A stretch of 64,000 bases of DNA from the NCBI GenBank assembly GCA_964030785.1, contig OZ034967.1, positions 50,305,533-50,369,532 of the forward strand, given 5' to 3'. The position numbers and the translations under genes were made by a program. Origin of the DNA: Siderastrea siderea. Taxonomy: Eukaryota; Cnidaria; Anthozoa; Scleractinia; Rhizangiidae. Positions within the stretch are counted from its first letter, which is position 1; each line of letters opens with the position of its first letter. This document shows positions 23,571 to 33,789 of this stretch, piece after piece. The notes under the pieces are model-generated. The model saw nothing but the letters and a program-made list of their open reading frames with translations, was not told where the DNA came from and did not search any database.

Positions 23571-25372
23571 AATCATCATCATCATCATCATCACTGCCTT
23601 TTTCATCATCCAATTTTCAATTGCTTTGAAAAATCGTGTGTTTTCTTTAGGTTGGTCTGGCGGTTGGAGACATTGAGTCAATTCAGAGGACAGCAAATTT
23701 GACCAAGTTGACAAATGATGCGCTACTAGTTGAAGGCATTATGAAATCCTACCCAAAGTTTATCCTACGACGCGTGCACAGAAGCTTTCTGGAAATAAAA
23801 CCAAACCGAAATACTATGTTTAAAAGGTAAATATGTCGTTTAAATTTTTTGTTTGCATTTGCTTTCCAGGTTTTCAGTGCTTTTATAAGAATGAGATACT
23901 CCCTACTTGCAGAAGCCATGATGATTTCCGACATGGGAATAGTGACAATTTTGATGCAAGACAAATTGCAGTTACCGCCGAAACAGCGCTCACTGAGAAA
24001 AAAAAAGATAATTAATCACCTCTGGACACTCGGCCTATCGCGAGTGCAAGTTTTCCACTTATATTTTTATATAGTTCTAATACGTGTTACACAAAATTTG
24101 GATTTATCAACTGAGTTGATAAGGTAAATTGGCCACCGTAAAGAGATTGAAAGCTGACGTTTCGAGCGTTAGCCCTTCGTCAGAGCGAACCATGGAATTG
24201 TGGGTTGCAATTGGTTTATTTAGAGAGTGGTGGAGCTACGCTATTGGTAGGGGCATGGCAACGTGAAAAACAAGAATAAACTAGTTGAATGAAAAGCGTT
24301 CGTTGATACCGTAGGGATTAAGCGTGCCGATTTGAAAAATGAATTTTTGGCCTAGATTTTGATGGCTTTCCGTGTTTTCCTGGTGTAGGGAAAGGCTACA
24401 GATCGTCATGTGTTGGCTAGAATGATTAGGGAGATTAAAATGTTGGGCGACTGGTTTGGATGCTTCCTTGTCTCATTCAACGAGACCTTGAAAGAAATGA
24501 CAAGGACGCATCCAAACCGGCAACATGAATAAAACGGGTGAACAACTGTCCATGTCCATTTCCGTGTCCCTTTACATTTGGATCCTAATTACCCTCACAA
24601 ACCCGCGTGGGTCTAACTGGTGCCCAGGACTACCGAGAGTTCCCAATTTTTAAGGATTATTCACATTTGGTACTATGAACCTTATGCGTGTTAAAAGGAC
24701 ATCTTAGAGCAGTAGTTTGTGGGTAAAGTGCCTGAATTGGCCGTGCAATTAGATGCCCGAGTACAAAGTCGACTTCATGCCGACTCGGTCCCTAAGCATG
24801 TGCTAAGGTTTTTTGCCTTGACTACATAGAATTACTGAAGCCATGTACTCATTGTGGTCGCCAGGGACTGTCCCCGAGCACAGCGCTATATAGGTTTGTT
24901 CGCGTGTTAAAATGAAAACCATTAAGCCATAGCATCCACGGTTGAACAGTGGAAATTTGATATAATTTTGAACAGTTGTAGTTTAGTTTTCTTAGGGTTT
25001 AAGATTTACTAAACGGATGTGTCTCTTGAAAACTCTACCCGTAATTTTGCCCAAGTTAAAGAGTTCACGATGATTGCCATTTGAGAACGTTTGTCCTACG
25101 CAGGCTATACTGTTTTCATGCGAGATAAACACATTCTACTTCACAGGATTGCTCTTGCTGGCACCGATCTCACGGATCGGGATTTCATGGACAAGCTTCT
25201 TAATTACAGAGATGTCGCGACCATCCCTGAAGAGGAATGGTGCGCTCGAGAGGAGAAACAAACGAAAAAACAAGAGGAAGCCATGTATAAACTACAGGCT
25301 ACTGTAGAAGCACAAGGAAAAATTCTTAAGGCTATGGCTAAGAGGTTAAACATTACAGACCAGGACAATTAA
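15925..25372 (+). CDS. TRPA1-like: TRPA1-like ion channel, copy B
   Basis: Coding join: 15925-16300, 17248-17591, 18069-18342, 19270-19600, 19754-19956, 20682-21017, 21396-22230, 22618-22827, 23651-23826, 25147-25372, all GT/AG with matching phases, about 1,103 residues plus a missing first exon. Counting from the first visible Asp, about 16 ankyrin repeats fill residues 83-622. A pre-S1 linker with a conserved Cys (about 656) follows. Membrane spans lie near 721-744, 776-797, 807-823, 838-855 and 876-898. The pore motif MMLGELDY is at about 916-923 and S6 at about 951-977 ending VGLAVGD. The C-terminus is a coiled coil. Length and order match TRPA1, a tetrameric cation channel opened by chemical, thermal or mechanical stimuli depending on species. 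Possible N-glycosylation sites lie in the S1-S2 and pore loops. No stop or frameshift was found, so the gene looks functional. Confidence 0.9.
16301..17247. other. Copy B intron with degraded Penelope-like tail
   Basis: At 16795-16950 lies a remnant of a Penelope-like 3' end. On the minus strand the segment 16845-16885 keeps the AACGAAGGGCTAGC and CTCGAAAC parts of a hammerhead, with core substitutions. A paralogous remnant is at 37410-37560, so the insertion predates the duplication. Confidence 0.55.
17248..17591 (+). CDS. TRPA1-like: Copy B exon 3: ankyrin repeats 2-5
   Basis: 344 bp, acceptor TTTTAAG, donor GTAACT. It contains TPLHSAARRG, PFHLACISGN and TPLHVASFQG repeat cores. Open frames extend past both ends, but the splice borders are fixed by copy C and by continuity of the ankyrin repeats. 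Confidence 0.85.
18069..18342 (+). CDS. TRPA1-like: Copy B exon 4: ankyrin repeats 5-8
   Basis: 274 bp, begins with a split Ala codon then SKRQLDLREFV, and carries TALHFACEGGH, SPLHIAAKHGH and the start of the next repeat (TPLH, split Ser). Acceptor ACAACAG, donor GTACAG. Confidence 0.85.
18583..18919 (-). mobile_element. LINE reverse-transcriptase remnant
   Basis: On the minus strand, frames contain KVPKQGNVKK, LRKEQAGFRRARKTPDL and YAFNTVHMHRELLWEII, which resemble the RT fingers and palm start of non-LTR retrotransposons (the usual form is KAFDSVHRESLW). Frames are broken and short. It lies antisense in the intron after exon 4. The matching remnant in copy C is at about 39095-39315. Confidence 0.55.
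19270..19600 (+). CDS. TRPA1-like: Copy B exon 5: ankyrin repeats 8-11
   Basis: 331 bp, acceptor TTTGCTAG, donor GTACTA. It contains ESGADPEAKDELEMTPLLMA, SALHLAIVYGRPEMVKLLLE and THLAAGLDTSK. The frame reads on to 19711 in the intron but splices at 19600, as the identical-length copy C exon shows. Confidence 0.85.
19754..19956 (+). CDS. TRPA1-like: Copy B exon 6: ankyrin repeats 11-13
   Basis: 203 bp, begins ILEIILENEAC and ends in a split Ser codon after NKH. Cores LPLHIAAETGS and TALHLAASNKH. No long open frame marks this exon on its own; it is supported by splice sites and by copy C. Confidence 0.85.
20682..21017 (+). CDS. TRPA1-like: Copy B exon 7: ankyrin repeats 13-16
   Basis: 336 bp, begins ETCELLLLKGADVTAK and ends TLLKHQ with a split Arg codon. 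Contains LLFAVKAGSLETVKVLL, SLHVACRYNRLDVLQFLL and CLDVAIEWEAAEVAKTLL. The last repeat leads straight into the pre-S1 linker. Confidence 0.85.
21396..22230 (+). CDS. TRPA1-like: Copy B exon 8: pre-S1 linker and S1-S5
   Basis: 835 bp. Starts W-E-E-V-M-Q-F, the position corresponding to W-D-E-C in vertebrate TRPA1, then the LDKC linker motif and five hydrophobic spans. At the site equivalent to human Cys641 this copy has Tyr (GAYP) where copy C has Cys. Donor GTAAGT. Confidence 0.88.
22618..22827 (+). CDS. TRPA1-like: Copy B exon 9: pore and S6
   Basis: 210 bp, starts GNFSSF, carries MMLGELDYSDML at the pore and VVLVNLL in S6. Acceptor CTCCTAG, donor GTAAGT. Confidence 0.87.
23250..23605. repeat. 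TCA-rich imperfect microsatellite in copy B intron
   Basis: About 350 bases of variants of TCA/ACC/GTC trinucleotides. The matching intron of copy C has the same kind of tract at 50030-50385. It ends about 45 bases before the acceptor of exon 10. Aspartate-rich and serine-rich frames across it are not genes. Confidence 0.9.
23651..23826 (+). CDS. TRPA1-like: Copy B exon 10: end of S6 and TRP-like helix
   Basis: 176 bp, VGLAVGDIESIQRTANL and following helix, ending in a split Arg codon after MFK. The acceptor TTTCTTTAG and donor GTAAAT are shared with copy C. Confidence 0.85.
24040..24500 (-). mobile_element. Penelope-like 3' fragment in last intron of copy B
   Basis: On the minus strand 24285-24450 encodes HFNLPNHSSQHMTICSLSLH and then a QKFIFQIGTLNPYGINERF stretch, the tail that follows the GIY-YIG domain of Penelope-like proteins, then a hammerhead motif and an AT-rich end. 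The stretch is missing from copy C, where the same intron continues differently, so it inserted in unit 1. Confidence 0.7.
24150..24184 (-). ncRNA. Minimal hammerhead ribozyme motif
   Basis: Read on the minus strand: GCT, CTGACGA, stem II GGGC-TAAC-GCTC, GAAAC, GTC and AGC. All core positions of the hammerhead consensus are intact. Stem I is three pairs (GCU/AGC), stem III is very short (AC/GU), and cleavage would follow GUC. Minimal hammerheads of this type in Penelope-like elements are thought to act as dimers. Confidence 0.65.
25147..25372 (+). CDS. TRPA1-like: Copy B last exon: coiled-coil C-terminus and stop
   Basis: 226 bp, acceptor TTCACAG, completes Arg then IALAGTDLTDRDF. A Lys/Glu-rich helix (YKLQATVEAQGKILKAMAKR) precedes TAA at 25370-25372. 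Confidence 0.85.
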
Positions 25373-26489
25373 TGGAGCAAGGTTAAGGCTGGTGCGAGAT
25401 TACTCTTCTCCCACCTATTTCTCCAGGGCTATAGCTAGTGGCTTTTCCGCTAGTAAAAAGATTCTGCAATCAACTCATTATGCACTTAACCCTATTTAGC
25501 CTGGGGGTGGGGGGGGGGGGGCACAGTGCCCGCACTAACTTTAATGAGTTATAGCTTTTAAACAGCTAGACGAATAATCACCAAATCTCTTGACTTTTCC
25601 TTAAATTTATCAGAGAAAATTTTCCTTTGTCAATGACGTGTCTATGATGATTGACGTTTCCATAGCAACTGTCTACTTAGGAGTGTATTTTGACTATTTT
25701 CTGTCTTTTTTCAGTCTTTTTTTCACTTGTTCCACCTTCATATGTAGGAAGAAGATAATCCTTTACTTTTATGTGCTTGTTTTGATTAAGTATGTTTCTT
25801 AGAACAAATTCAAATATATTTTTCGATGTCGTCGTTGTCAACCGTATAACTGCAGGCTCAGGATTCAAGGTGGCGGCCTCAAAATTAAAAATGGCTGGTT
25901 TGTGACTTCAGGAAACGTCATAATCGACGCGCCATAGCCCAATCTGTTCAGCTAATGACGTGCTAAGAACATGCCAAGTTTCATCACAAGAGCGTTAATA
26001 CTTTTCGAGATCTATAGAGGGGGCACTTTGCCCCCCCCCCTCCCGGGAAGGAGGCGATCATGTGAAACTTTTGGCTGTCACTTGTGGGTAAGGTATGATA
26101 GTTTATCAAAGACGGGCCCTTACATAGGCTAAGGTAAGGTAAAGGTAAAATTAACGCACTCTGGCCAAGCAAATGAAAGATGAACTAGTATACAAAGCAA
26201 GTACAAAGTGAATAAATGAATGGAAATTGCCCTTTGTTTTCTCTGATGTATTTCCAATTTCCGACTTATCAAAGAAATTGCCTAACAGCAAATGGTCGAA
26301 ACATGATGATACAATGTACATGGCGCCACTGAACCGGTCAAACCCCTAATATTTTATCGGTACATTTATGTCGATACAAGTCATGATCACAAACACTAAC
26401 ATATAACAAAGACGTTATAGCTCGGTCATGGAGTGATAAAGACTTTTAACATTCAGCATGTTGCGAGTACGGGACAATGAAAAGATCCG

Positions 26490-26573
26490 GTCCCCTGTGA
26501 CTCTGGATGATCGAACCCACGGCGACCTCCGCACACGCGGTCTGAATCTCTAACCACTAAGCCGCTGAGAGAC
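26490..26573 (-). repeat. tRNA-derived SINE-like segment, unit 2 copy
   Basis: Paralogue of 7112-7192. The A box is the same, but the B box has changed (GGTTCGATCATCC), so it is more degraded. Its presence at the same place in both units dates the insertion before the duplication. Confidence 0.5.
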
Positions 26574-29284
26574 CCGCCTCCCAGTGCAGATAACAATAAC
26601 TTGCAACAGCCAAAATTGTTGCTCTCAACTTGAGTGGGACCGTGATCCGCGCATACAGATAGGCGATTTGTTACAATAAAAGAAGTGCTCCAAAGCAATG
26701 TGTCCGAGAGTGTCGGAGCCACTAACCGAAAGTGCAAATCAAATATAGAAATAAATTAATGGAACTGCTTTTAGTCAGGGTTGGAGTAAGGAAAGGATAA
26801 ACCCGATAGAAAACTCTCCGTGATCTTCTTGTATGTACAACTACCGAATTTGCTCTATTCCAGCGCAAAGCAAACGTCTATTTTTGTTAAGAGGGGGGGG
26901 GGGGTTAAAAATTGTAAAGAAATCGTGATGCTGCGTCGGTGATCAAGTGAAACACAAGAGTTGGATTTATCAGTGGAGTTGATCACCATAAAGAAATCCA
27001 AAAGATTGATGATCTTCCAACTGTCAGCCCTTCGTCACAGCGATTCCCTTTGACGAAGGGAGTACCACTGGCTTGGAACGTCAGCCAAAAAAGCTGAAAA
27101 GCCTACGGAAGCGCTTGCTATGCGGCTTAACGTCAGCTATAAGGTTTCAATTTACCGGAAAGAGAAAATCGGAAAGGTGACACAGGGAAATAAATTTGCG
27201 AAAAATAGACACCGAATAAATGCATTTATAAGGCTGTACGGTTACCACGTCGTCATAACAGTATCCAAGGAACGTCCCAACATCGTATTATTGTACTAAT
27301 CTTCCTACCCTCTTTAAACGCCACTTGCCGAAAACTCGGTATAGATGGACTGAAAAAGGTGATTTTATTGTTGATTCACCTAATCACGGAAGCGTGATGT
27401 TAATCTTTGTTAGTATATTGCTTTCACGGGTGTCTTCAGAACTCTCAGCGTCAGTCATCAGAACATGTGTCTCGTAATTACCAAGCCTGCCTGCAAAACG
27501 CAGTAATCTGAGAACATGACCTTCAGCAGGTCTAACAGCGTTTTTTTAAAACGATTCGTTTCTACAGAACTGGATTTCTTTCTTTTTCAAAACACGTGGT
27601 TATCAAAGGAAAAGTTAATCCTACGTGACTAATCGCTGCGCGTCATTAATCATTCCATATTAAAGCTTGATTTTGAATTAATATTGAAGGTATTAGCATT
27701 ATAATTTCCCGTGTCACGCCAAATCAGTACATAACCTACCCCTGAAGTCAGGCAAGTTATGGGTTCCGATCTCCTGTTATCTTAATTCGTAATGAGCAGC
27801 CTGATGACAATGTATCGTTCTGTTGTTGACAACAGTGGAAAAGGTATGGAGCTACATTAATTACGTTCATTCGGCTTGTTAACAACACCGGCACAGAGCG
27901 GTAAACACTTAAGTTTAGCGGCAAATCATATATGAACGACGGATTGATATCCTGTGTTATGTTCTTGTTCATTTGCTTTTTTACCGAGAAGAAAACGCTT
28001 TTTTATCACAGTACACTGATACTTCTACCTTTAAGTTTAACAATTGTTTAAAGTCTAGGTCCTCCAAGCAAAAGTGTCTGTAAAAAGGTGCGTTCACTTG
28101 GCAAGAAGTCACGAAAACCGAACCGAATGAATTGACAAGAACGTAATGTTGAAGTAATATCGACTTATAGAACTGCAGTTGAATATTTTAATGCAGTGAA
28201 ACCTACAACTAACTTCGAAAACAAAGTGAGCAGGTGATAGTTGTGAAGTTCTCCATCTGATGGGCATTTATTGGATCGTGATTCAACTGCCAAAACAAAA
28301 ACATCGTGATGTGTTGTGATAAATCAGCGCATGACGAAATTTCATGACATCATGGGTTAACGTCCTTAACAACCGCACTGGAAGACAAAATAGAATCAAA
28401 ACAAAGCACAACTGCAAAGAAAACGATCAAGTTTTCGTAATGCTAAGTTTTTTCGTAATGCTGTAATGTTGTAAGTTTGAACTAACCCCCAGACCTGATA
28501 AAAGCTCAAAACAGTTTTTTTGGCTATTATGTAATTACAAGCTGGCTCAGTTGACTAATTAGTCATAACGGAAACGGTTTTAAATATTTCTCAGTTGTAA
28601 CGGGGATAAGTTTCACCGGAACACATGTTAGGTCACTAATTACTAACTTGAGAACAGAGTCAGCTTCACAGTAATTTCACATCAGAAAAAATAATAATAA
28701 TAATACCTTTTAAAGTAGAGTTAACTGTAATAACTCCTGACGGTGGAGATGCTTTATTTGACCTAGTTTGGACTTTTTCTAAAAGGAGTTTTCGTAACTC
28801 CGGTAGTAAAGATAAGTTTACTCTAAAATCGACCATAAAGAGTAAAGAAACTTCTTTTGAGAATTCAATTTCTTTGGAATACTCTGAACAGAGAATTTCT
28901 TCTTCAGTTTGGTAGTTAAAATAACTCTCTGTAAATTATTGTGCCTAATCCGACTGTTTTAGTAGAAAACGTCATAGCGAAGATATTTTTCTAGAAAGAT
29001 TGAAGGGCTGACACGCAAGATAATAATTAGCGACCAGCTGCAGTCTGCAGAAGTTTCGAACAAAATTTCAGGCCCGAGAAGTACTTTGTTTTTAATCCGT
29101 GTTTTAATCGTCTGTTGGCAGTTTTTAGTTGAAATTATTGCAACCCAAATTATAACTATTTTAATATTGGTAAGCTTTCAAAATCAATACAGGGCCGTAG
29201 CCAGAAAAAATTACGACTGACGCAATGTCCATGGTTAAATTCTCTTCCTAGGTATTTGGGGTGTTAAACGAAAAAAACGACTGA
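26574..29284. other. Intergenic spacer of unit 2
   Basis: Aligns with 7193-7470 plus 11430-14906 of unit 1, minus the unit-1 insertions. It holds a degraded Penelope-like tail at 26943-27060, a G-run at 26894-26904 and a short AAT tract at 28686-28703. No gene found. A single copy of TGA at the end is the transposon target (29282-29284). Confidence 0.5.
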
Positions 29285-29844
29285 TAGTCTAGTAGCTTAA
29301 CGCAAAATTTGAGCCGGATCGTGACACACTGGACAAAAGTGCTAAACTTTGTATACTGTTTCCTTGGGATATGAGTATGAAATCTGGGATGGGTGCCCAA
29401 GAAAGAAACTTTCCGTTATCGTATAAAATGGAAAATACTTTTCATCATTTCCCTGCTGTGCTTGGTAACCAGGCTTTTTTCATAAAATAGTATATGCGAC
29501 AGTTTTGAAGGGTAAAATGGCTCAAAATCAATGTAAGAGTTTGTACACATGCGGCTGAGGACTTGTTTATCAATTCCAAGATGATATATAAAGCAATCAA
29601 ATATTTCACGAAATTGCTGTGATAGGTTAGTACCTGTGGTGTCAATAACAATGAAAATGGTTTTTCTATTTAAGTAATGGATTCCTGATTAATTGAAGAA
29701 AATTGTGCATAACCCTTTTATTTTGCAACTGGATGGGAAAATGTCAATTATTTTGAAACGAAAAATAGTTTTTTTATAAAGGGTTTGCCTAGTTTAAGGA
29801 GATTTGAAGTATTTCTTGTCCAGGCCCCCTCGGACATTCGCAAG

Positions 29845-29882
29845 TTCCAAGATGGCGGCCTCCATGCAGCAATATTGAGACT
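29845..29882 (+). promoter_or_regulatory. YY1-like site and tiny upstream ORF in element 2
   Basis: AAGATGGCGGC (about 29849-29859) is the YY1 consensus. The ATG inside it starts a nine-codon frame (MAASMQQY then stop) just before a splice donor (GTAAGT). This would sit in the 5' leader of the transposon gene. The same word with one change occurs near the right end of element 1. Confidence 0.45.
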
Positions 29883-30392
29883 GTAAGTATTATGGTGAAA
29901 ATATCGTTTTAATTCAGCAAATTTGTAGTAAAAAGTTCAGTTCTTTGGTCTACTAAGTAAAAGTTTTGTTTTCTTCTATTTTTGTCACTGAATTCTTCAA
30001 CTGAAACGAAGAAAAACTCTGAGAAAAAATCGAGTGTTTCATCGATGTAGATATAAGCTGTTTTAAATGAACTATTGAAAAATTGATAAAAAAAACATAA
30101 AGGCTCGCCGTACGGTAGGCGGACTGAACTGGTATATTTTTCAAACTATCAATTTTATTTGTGGTTTCATAATTTAGAATTTTTCTAGACGGAGAATTAT
30201 CGATCTCTGAAATAGAAAAGATTCAGCTTTGAAGCCATGAAGATAGAAAAACATAAAAGAAAAAACGGTTTGGGTTTGCAATACTTTTCTTTGAGAATAC
30301 TAACTGTGCAAGATATTAACTTTTAAGTTGTTAACTTCCTAATTAAATTTGTTGTTTTTATTTATTTAGGCCTTAATCGGGATGACATAACA

Positions 30393-32869
30393 ATGGCATT
30401 TTCGTGGGATCGGTCTATAATATGTCAGAAAATAAGTGAAACACCCTTGAAATGCCCTCTGAACGCAAACACAACGGATATTGAGCGTATGCAGGTGTAC
30501 AAGAATTTCTTAGAAAATGCTCACGTCTTTCAAAGTCAAAGTTCTTTACCTGTAGAGCTTAAGTTGGACTTGAGCACAGCGACTGTGGAATTATTGATTG
30601 CTAACAAGGCCTCGTGGCACAAGTCCTGCCGTTTAAAATTTACCTCATCTAAACTCGAGAAGGCTAAACAGAGACAGTCACAAAAAAGAAAGAGAGAAAC
30701 AGAGGAGGAAGAGGCAGAGACTAGGAGGAATTCTAAGAGAAGACAAGCAAGTAAGAATGATGTAGTGTGTATCTTTTGTGATAAAGGCTCAGACGAAATT
30801 CTCCACGACTTTACATCTTTGACAGTGGATGAAAAGATTCGAGACATGGCTAAAGAACTGGAGGACTTTGAGCTGCTCTCAAGAATGTCTAGAGGTGACC
30901 TTGTGGCAATTGACGCAAAGTACCATATTGGTTGTTTGACAAAGTTTAGGAACAGTTACCGTTCGTTGAAGAGGAAGGAGGATAACATGGATGAAGACAG
31001 CCTGAATGAGATGATGAATGAATCAAGGGCATTTGTTGAGCTTACAACATATATTGAGAAAAGTGTCGACGAAGGGATTTTGTTGTTTAAACTTTCTGAA
31101 ATCCATGCCATGTATGAAACACGTCTTAGAGACTTGGGAATTCCGAAGCAAATAAACAAGACACGGCTGAAAACGTCTCTGTTGGATCATTTTAGTGATG
31201 CACTGGAACAGCATGATGGGAAGCATATTGTCATCGTTTTCAAAGAAGCAATGCACAGTTTGTTAAAGGATGCGTTAAAGAAGCGAGACGTTTCTGATGA
31301 TGCTAACAATCTTGCTAAGGTTGCATCAATTGTCAGAAAAGATATCCTTGAGCATAAAGGCTTCAGTTTCGCGGGATGTTTTCCATTGGAGTGCCAGGAA
31401 AAGTCAATACCAACAAGTCTCAGGTCACTTGTGTCCATGATTATCAACGGCCTTAACCTTAAAGATCAAAATCGCTGTGAATCACAGGCTTGTCTCACGG
31501 TCTGTCAGTCAATCATATTCAATATTAAGAAGAGGCCATCGGAGTCCAGTTCTTCAAAGCCACGACATGTTGCACCCAGAGAGCCACCGCTACCACTCTA
31601 CATTGGCTTCAACATCCATTCTTTAACAAGGAGCAGAACATTGATAACAAGGTTATACCAGCTGGGACTTAGCGTATCCTATGATCGTATTTTAGAAATT
31701 GAAGACTGGCTCGCAACATCAGTCAGCGAACGGTTCGAAGAAGACAACTGTGTGTGCCCCCGCAAATTTGAGGACAGGGCTATTTTCTGTTGCTGCTCTG
31801 GATAATATCGAACATAACCCGAGCTCAACAACAGCCTCGTCCTCGTTTCATGGAACCTCTATCAGCATCTTCCAGTTCCCAACCCAGGATAAGCCTGGTG
31901 ATTGCCGACCTCCCTTGAGAGTTCCCCCAGCAGGAAACCAGAACCATCGCCTTCCTGAGAGTTATGCAAACGTACCTCCCGTTTCCCTGACAGCTACTTC
32001 AGTTTCAGTTCCTAAAACTAACCAGTTATCCTCTTTTGAGGGCAATCATCATTAGTGTCAAGAGAGTGTTCGCTTTCCTTGGAGAGACCAGGGCAAGTTG
32101 TCTTCCAGTGTTTCACGCACTTAGCGGATGTGACACCACCTCAGCGTTTGTTGGAAAGGGAAAGCGTTCTGCATGGCAGGCCTGGCAGCAGTACAATGCA
32201 GTTACTCCGACACTTGCGTACCTTGCCGAAAACCCCTTCCAGCACCTGGATGCTGACTCAGAGCATTTCCAAAAGATCGAGAGAATGGCCGTCATTATGT
32301 ATGACAAGTCTTGTCCTTGTGACTCCATCAACGAAGCCAGAAAAGAACTGTTCTGTAAGCAGAACAGAGCAATGGATAAGCTTCCTCCAACAAAGTTGAC
32401 AAAAATATGTAAACTTTTTTCGAATGCAGGAACAGCTTTTTGTGTGATCTTCTTTGTAAGCACCCAGCTGTTGGAAATTTTGGATGGTATTTTTAAGCTC
32501 TTTTAGGTGACTATTCAGAATTTGGTGTTTTTATGTTTTTATCAGCTCTTATCACTTATACATTCGTTATTATCTGTTATCTCTTCCTTTAAGGATGCAC
32601 TCCTTCAACACGCTAAAAGATCGGTGTATCAAGCTGGGATTTGGGCTACCAGCGACAATCCCCAGCAAAGCATTCCATCCGCTGATGAGTTCGGCTGGAG
32701 GAAAGAGGATGGCGGTTGGGTTCCCGTCTGGCTAACACTCCCCGAAGTTTCGAGATCTTGCCGAGAACTTGTCAAGTGCTCTTGTAAAACTTCATGTTCA
32801 AGATGCAAATGTGCAAAGGCTAGCTTGCCATGCACTGATCTGTGCAAATGCAAATGCAGCAAATGACTT
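30393..32869 (+). pseudogene. Transposon gene of the nuclease/CXC family, broken
   Basis: N-terminal 470-residue open frame from ATG 30393: WHKSC (75-79), a basic region, CIFC (126-129) and HIGC (178-181), probably zinc-binding. Near 31770, at a run of five Cs, the frame shifts. The next frame continues with LFSVAALDNIEHNPSSTTA and SFHGTSISIF, blocks that I recall as conserved in this family. About 32040 an internal deletion removes the region with the EADT and DTD motifs. The frame resumes with LPVFHALSGCDTTSAFVGKG (32115 on), then about 200 bases without family homology (32396-32594), then DALLQHAKRSVYQAG and the cysteine-rich CXC tail ending KCKCSK. It cannot make an intact protein. The intact family member would combine DNA-binding zinc motifs with an XPG/FEN-like nuclease; that role is inferred. 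Confidence 0.7.
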
Positions 32870-32984
32870 TTTATTGTGATAAAATGCAGATAGTACAGTT
32901 TGATTTTATACACAACATTTAAGGCTGGGCGACCCGTCCTGCAAACAAACCCTTCAAAAGTGTAGCTTGGAAACCACTAGTGTA

Positions 32985-33789
32985 CAGTCGAACCTCGATT
33001 ATCCGGACTTGTTGGGACTAAGCTAAATAGTTCGGATAATCAAGAGTCCGGATAATCGAAAGTATGAATATTAATGAGCCAAAAATAAAACCAGGGCAGT
33101 GTGGATCCTCATAGTTCGCTAACTTCCGCATCCTCCGCATCTTCAGCGCATTTTTGCCCATAAAACAGAAAAGTAGCTTCATAATAGCGATAAATCAGCT
33201 GTTAACCATCCTCGCAAACAGAAATTCCGAACACATTGATAATTTTGAGGCAGTTTTTCTACAAAAAAGGCGACAAAAACAGGCCACTTCGTTCGCAAAC
33301 AATTTTGAACCTCCAGGCGTTCCATGTGTCTTTTTGTGTTGGGCCTGGTGACTAGACGTGGTGCTAACTTGCAGCGTCGAATGATATTGAACATATTCTA
33401 CGATGTTTTTGACCTAATAGAAGGATTTAAACATTCTGAATTTAGCCATTTTGCCTTGTAAACTTCAGTATAATACAAGAAAGCAAAAACAGAAAGCAAA
33501 ATTATGTGTGGGAATGTTTTTATGGCTAGTGGAAACTGAATAATGAAGTTGCCTGCCGAAGTATTAAAAGTTGTTCGATTGGAAACTACACATCAAGGTT
33601 TTTTGTAGGTAAACCACCTTGAAATAACGTTTAAATCCCCATAGAACCTAGTTAAAGCGAGTACATGTGTATTATATCTGGTCTTGAATGTGACTAATTA
33701 ATATTCATGAAAAAATTGAGACCAGAGAAGGAAGTCCGGATAATCGAGAAATCTGGATAATCGAGGTCCGAATAATCGAGGTTCCACTG
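32985..33789. mobile_element. Pogo-like MITE nested in element 2
   Basis: Terminal repeats start CAGTCGAACCTCGATTATCC and end with its imperfect inverse (CGAGGTTCCACTG), flanked by TA (32983-32984 and 33790-33791). Additional GGATAATCGA repeats lie inside each end. 805 bp, no transposase. The ends match the well-known pogo/Tigger pattern in animals. Confidence 0.8.

Larger units (their letters stand above)
5331..25429 (+). repeat. Tandem segmental duplication, unit 1 (carries copy B)
   Basis: Sequence from about 5331 aligns with sequence from about 25432, and the alignment continues, broken by insertions, through the intergenic region and all of gene B against gene C. The right ends also match: about 55 bases beyond the stop of copy B correspond to the same stretch beyond copy C, and then homology stops. 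The unit is therefore upstream intergenic DNA plus one TRPA-like gene, repeated head to tail. Similarity is high in exons and still obvious in introns and spacer. Confidence 0.85.

Noticed and set aside
23248..23613. Aspartate-rich minus-strand open frame and Ser/Pro-rich plus-strand frame
   Set aside because: Both are translations of the TCA-type microsatellite in an intron; composition is explained by the repeat.
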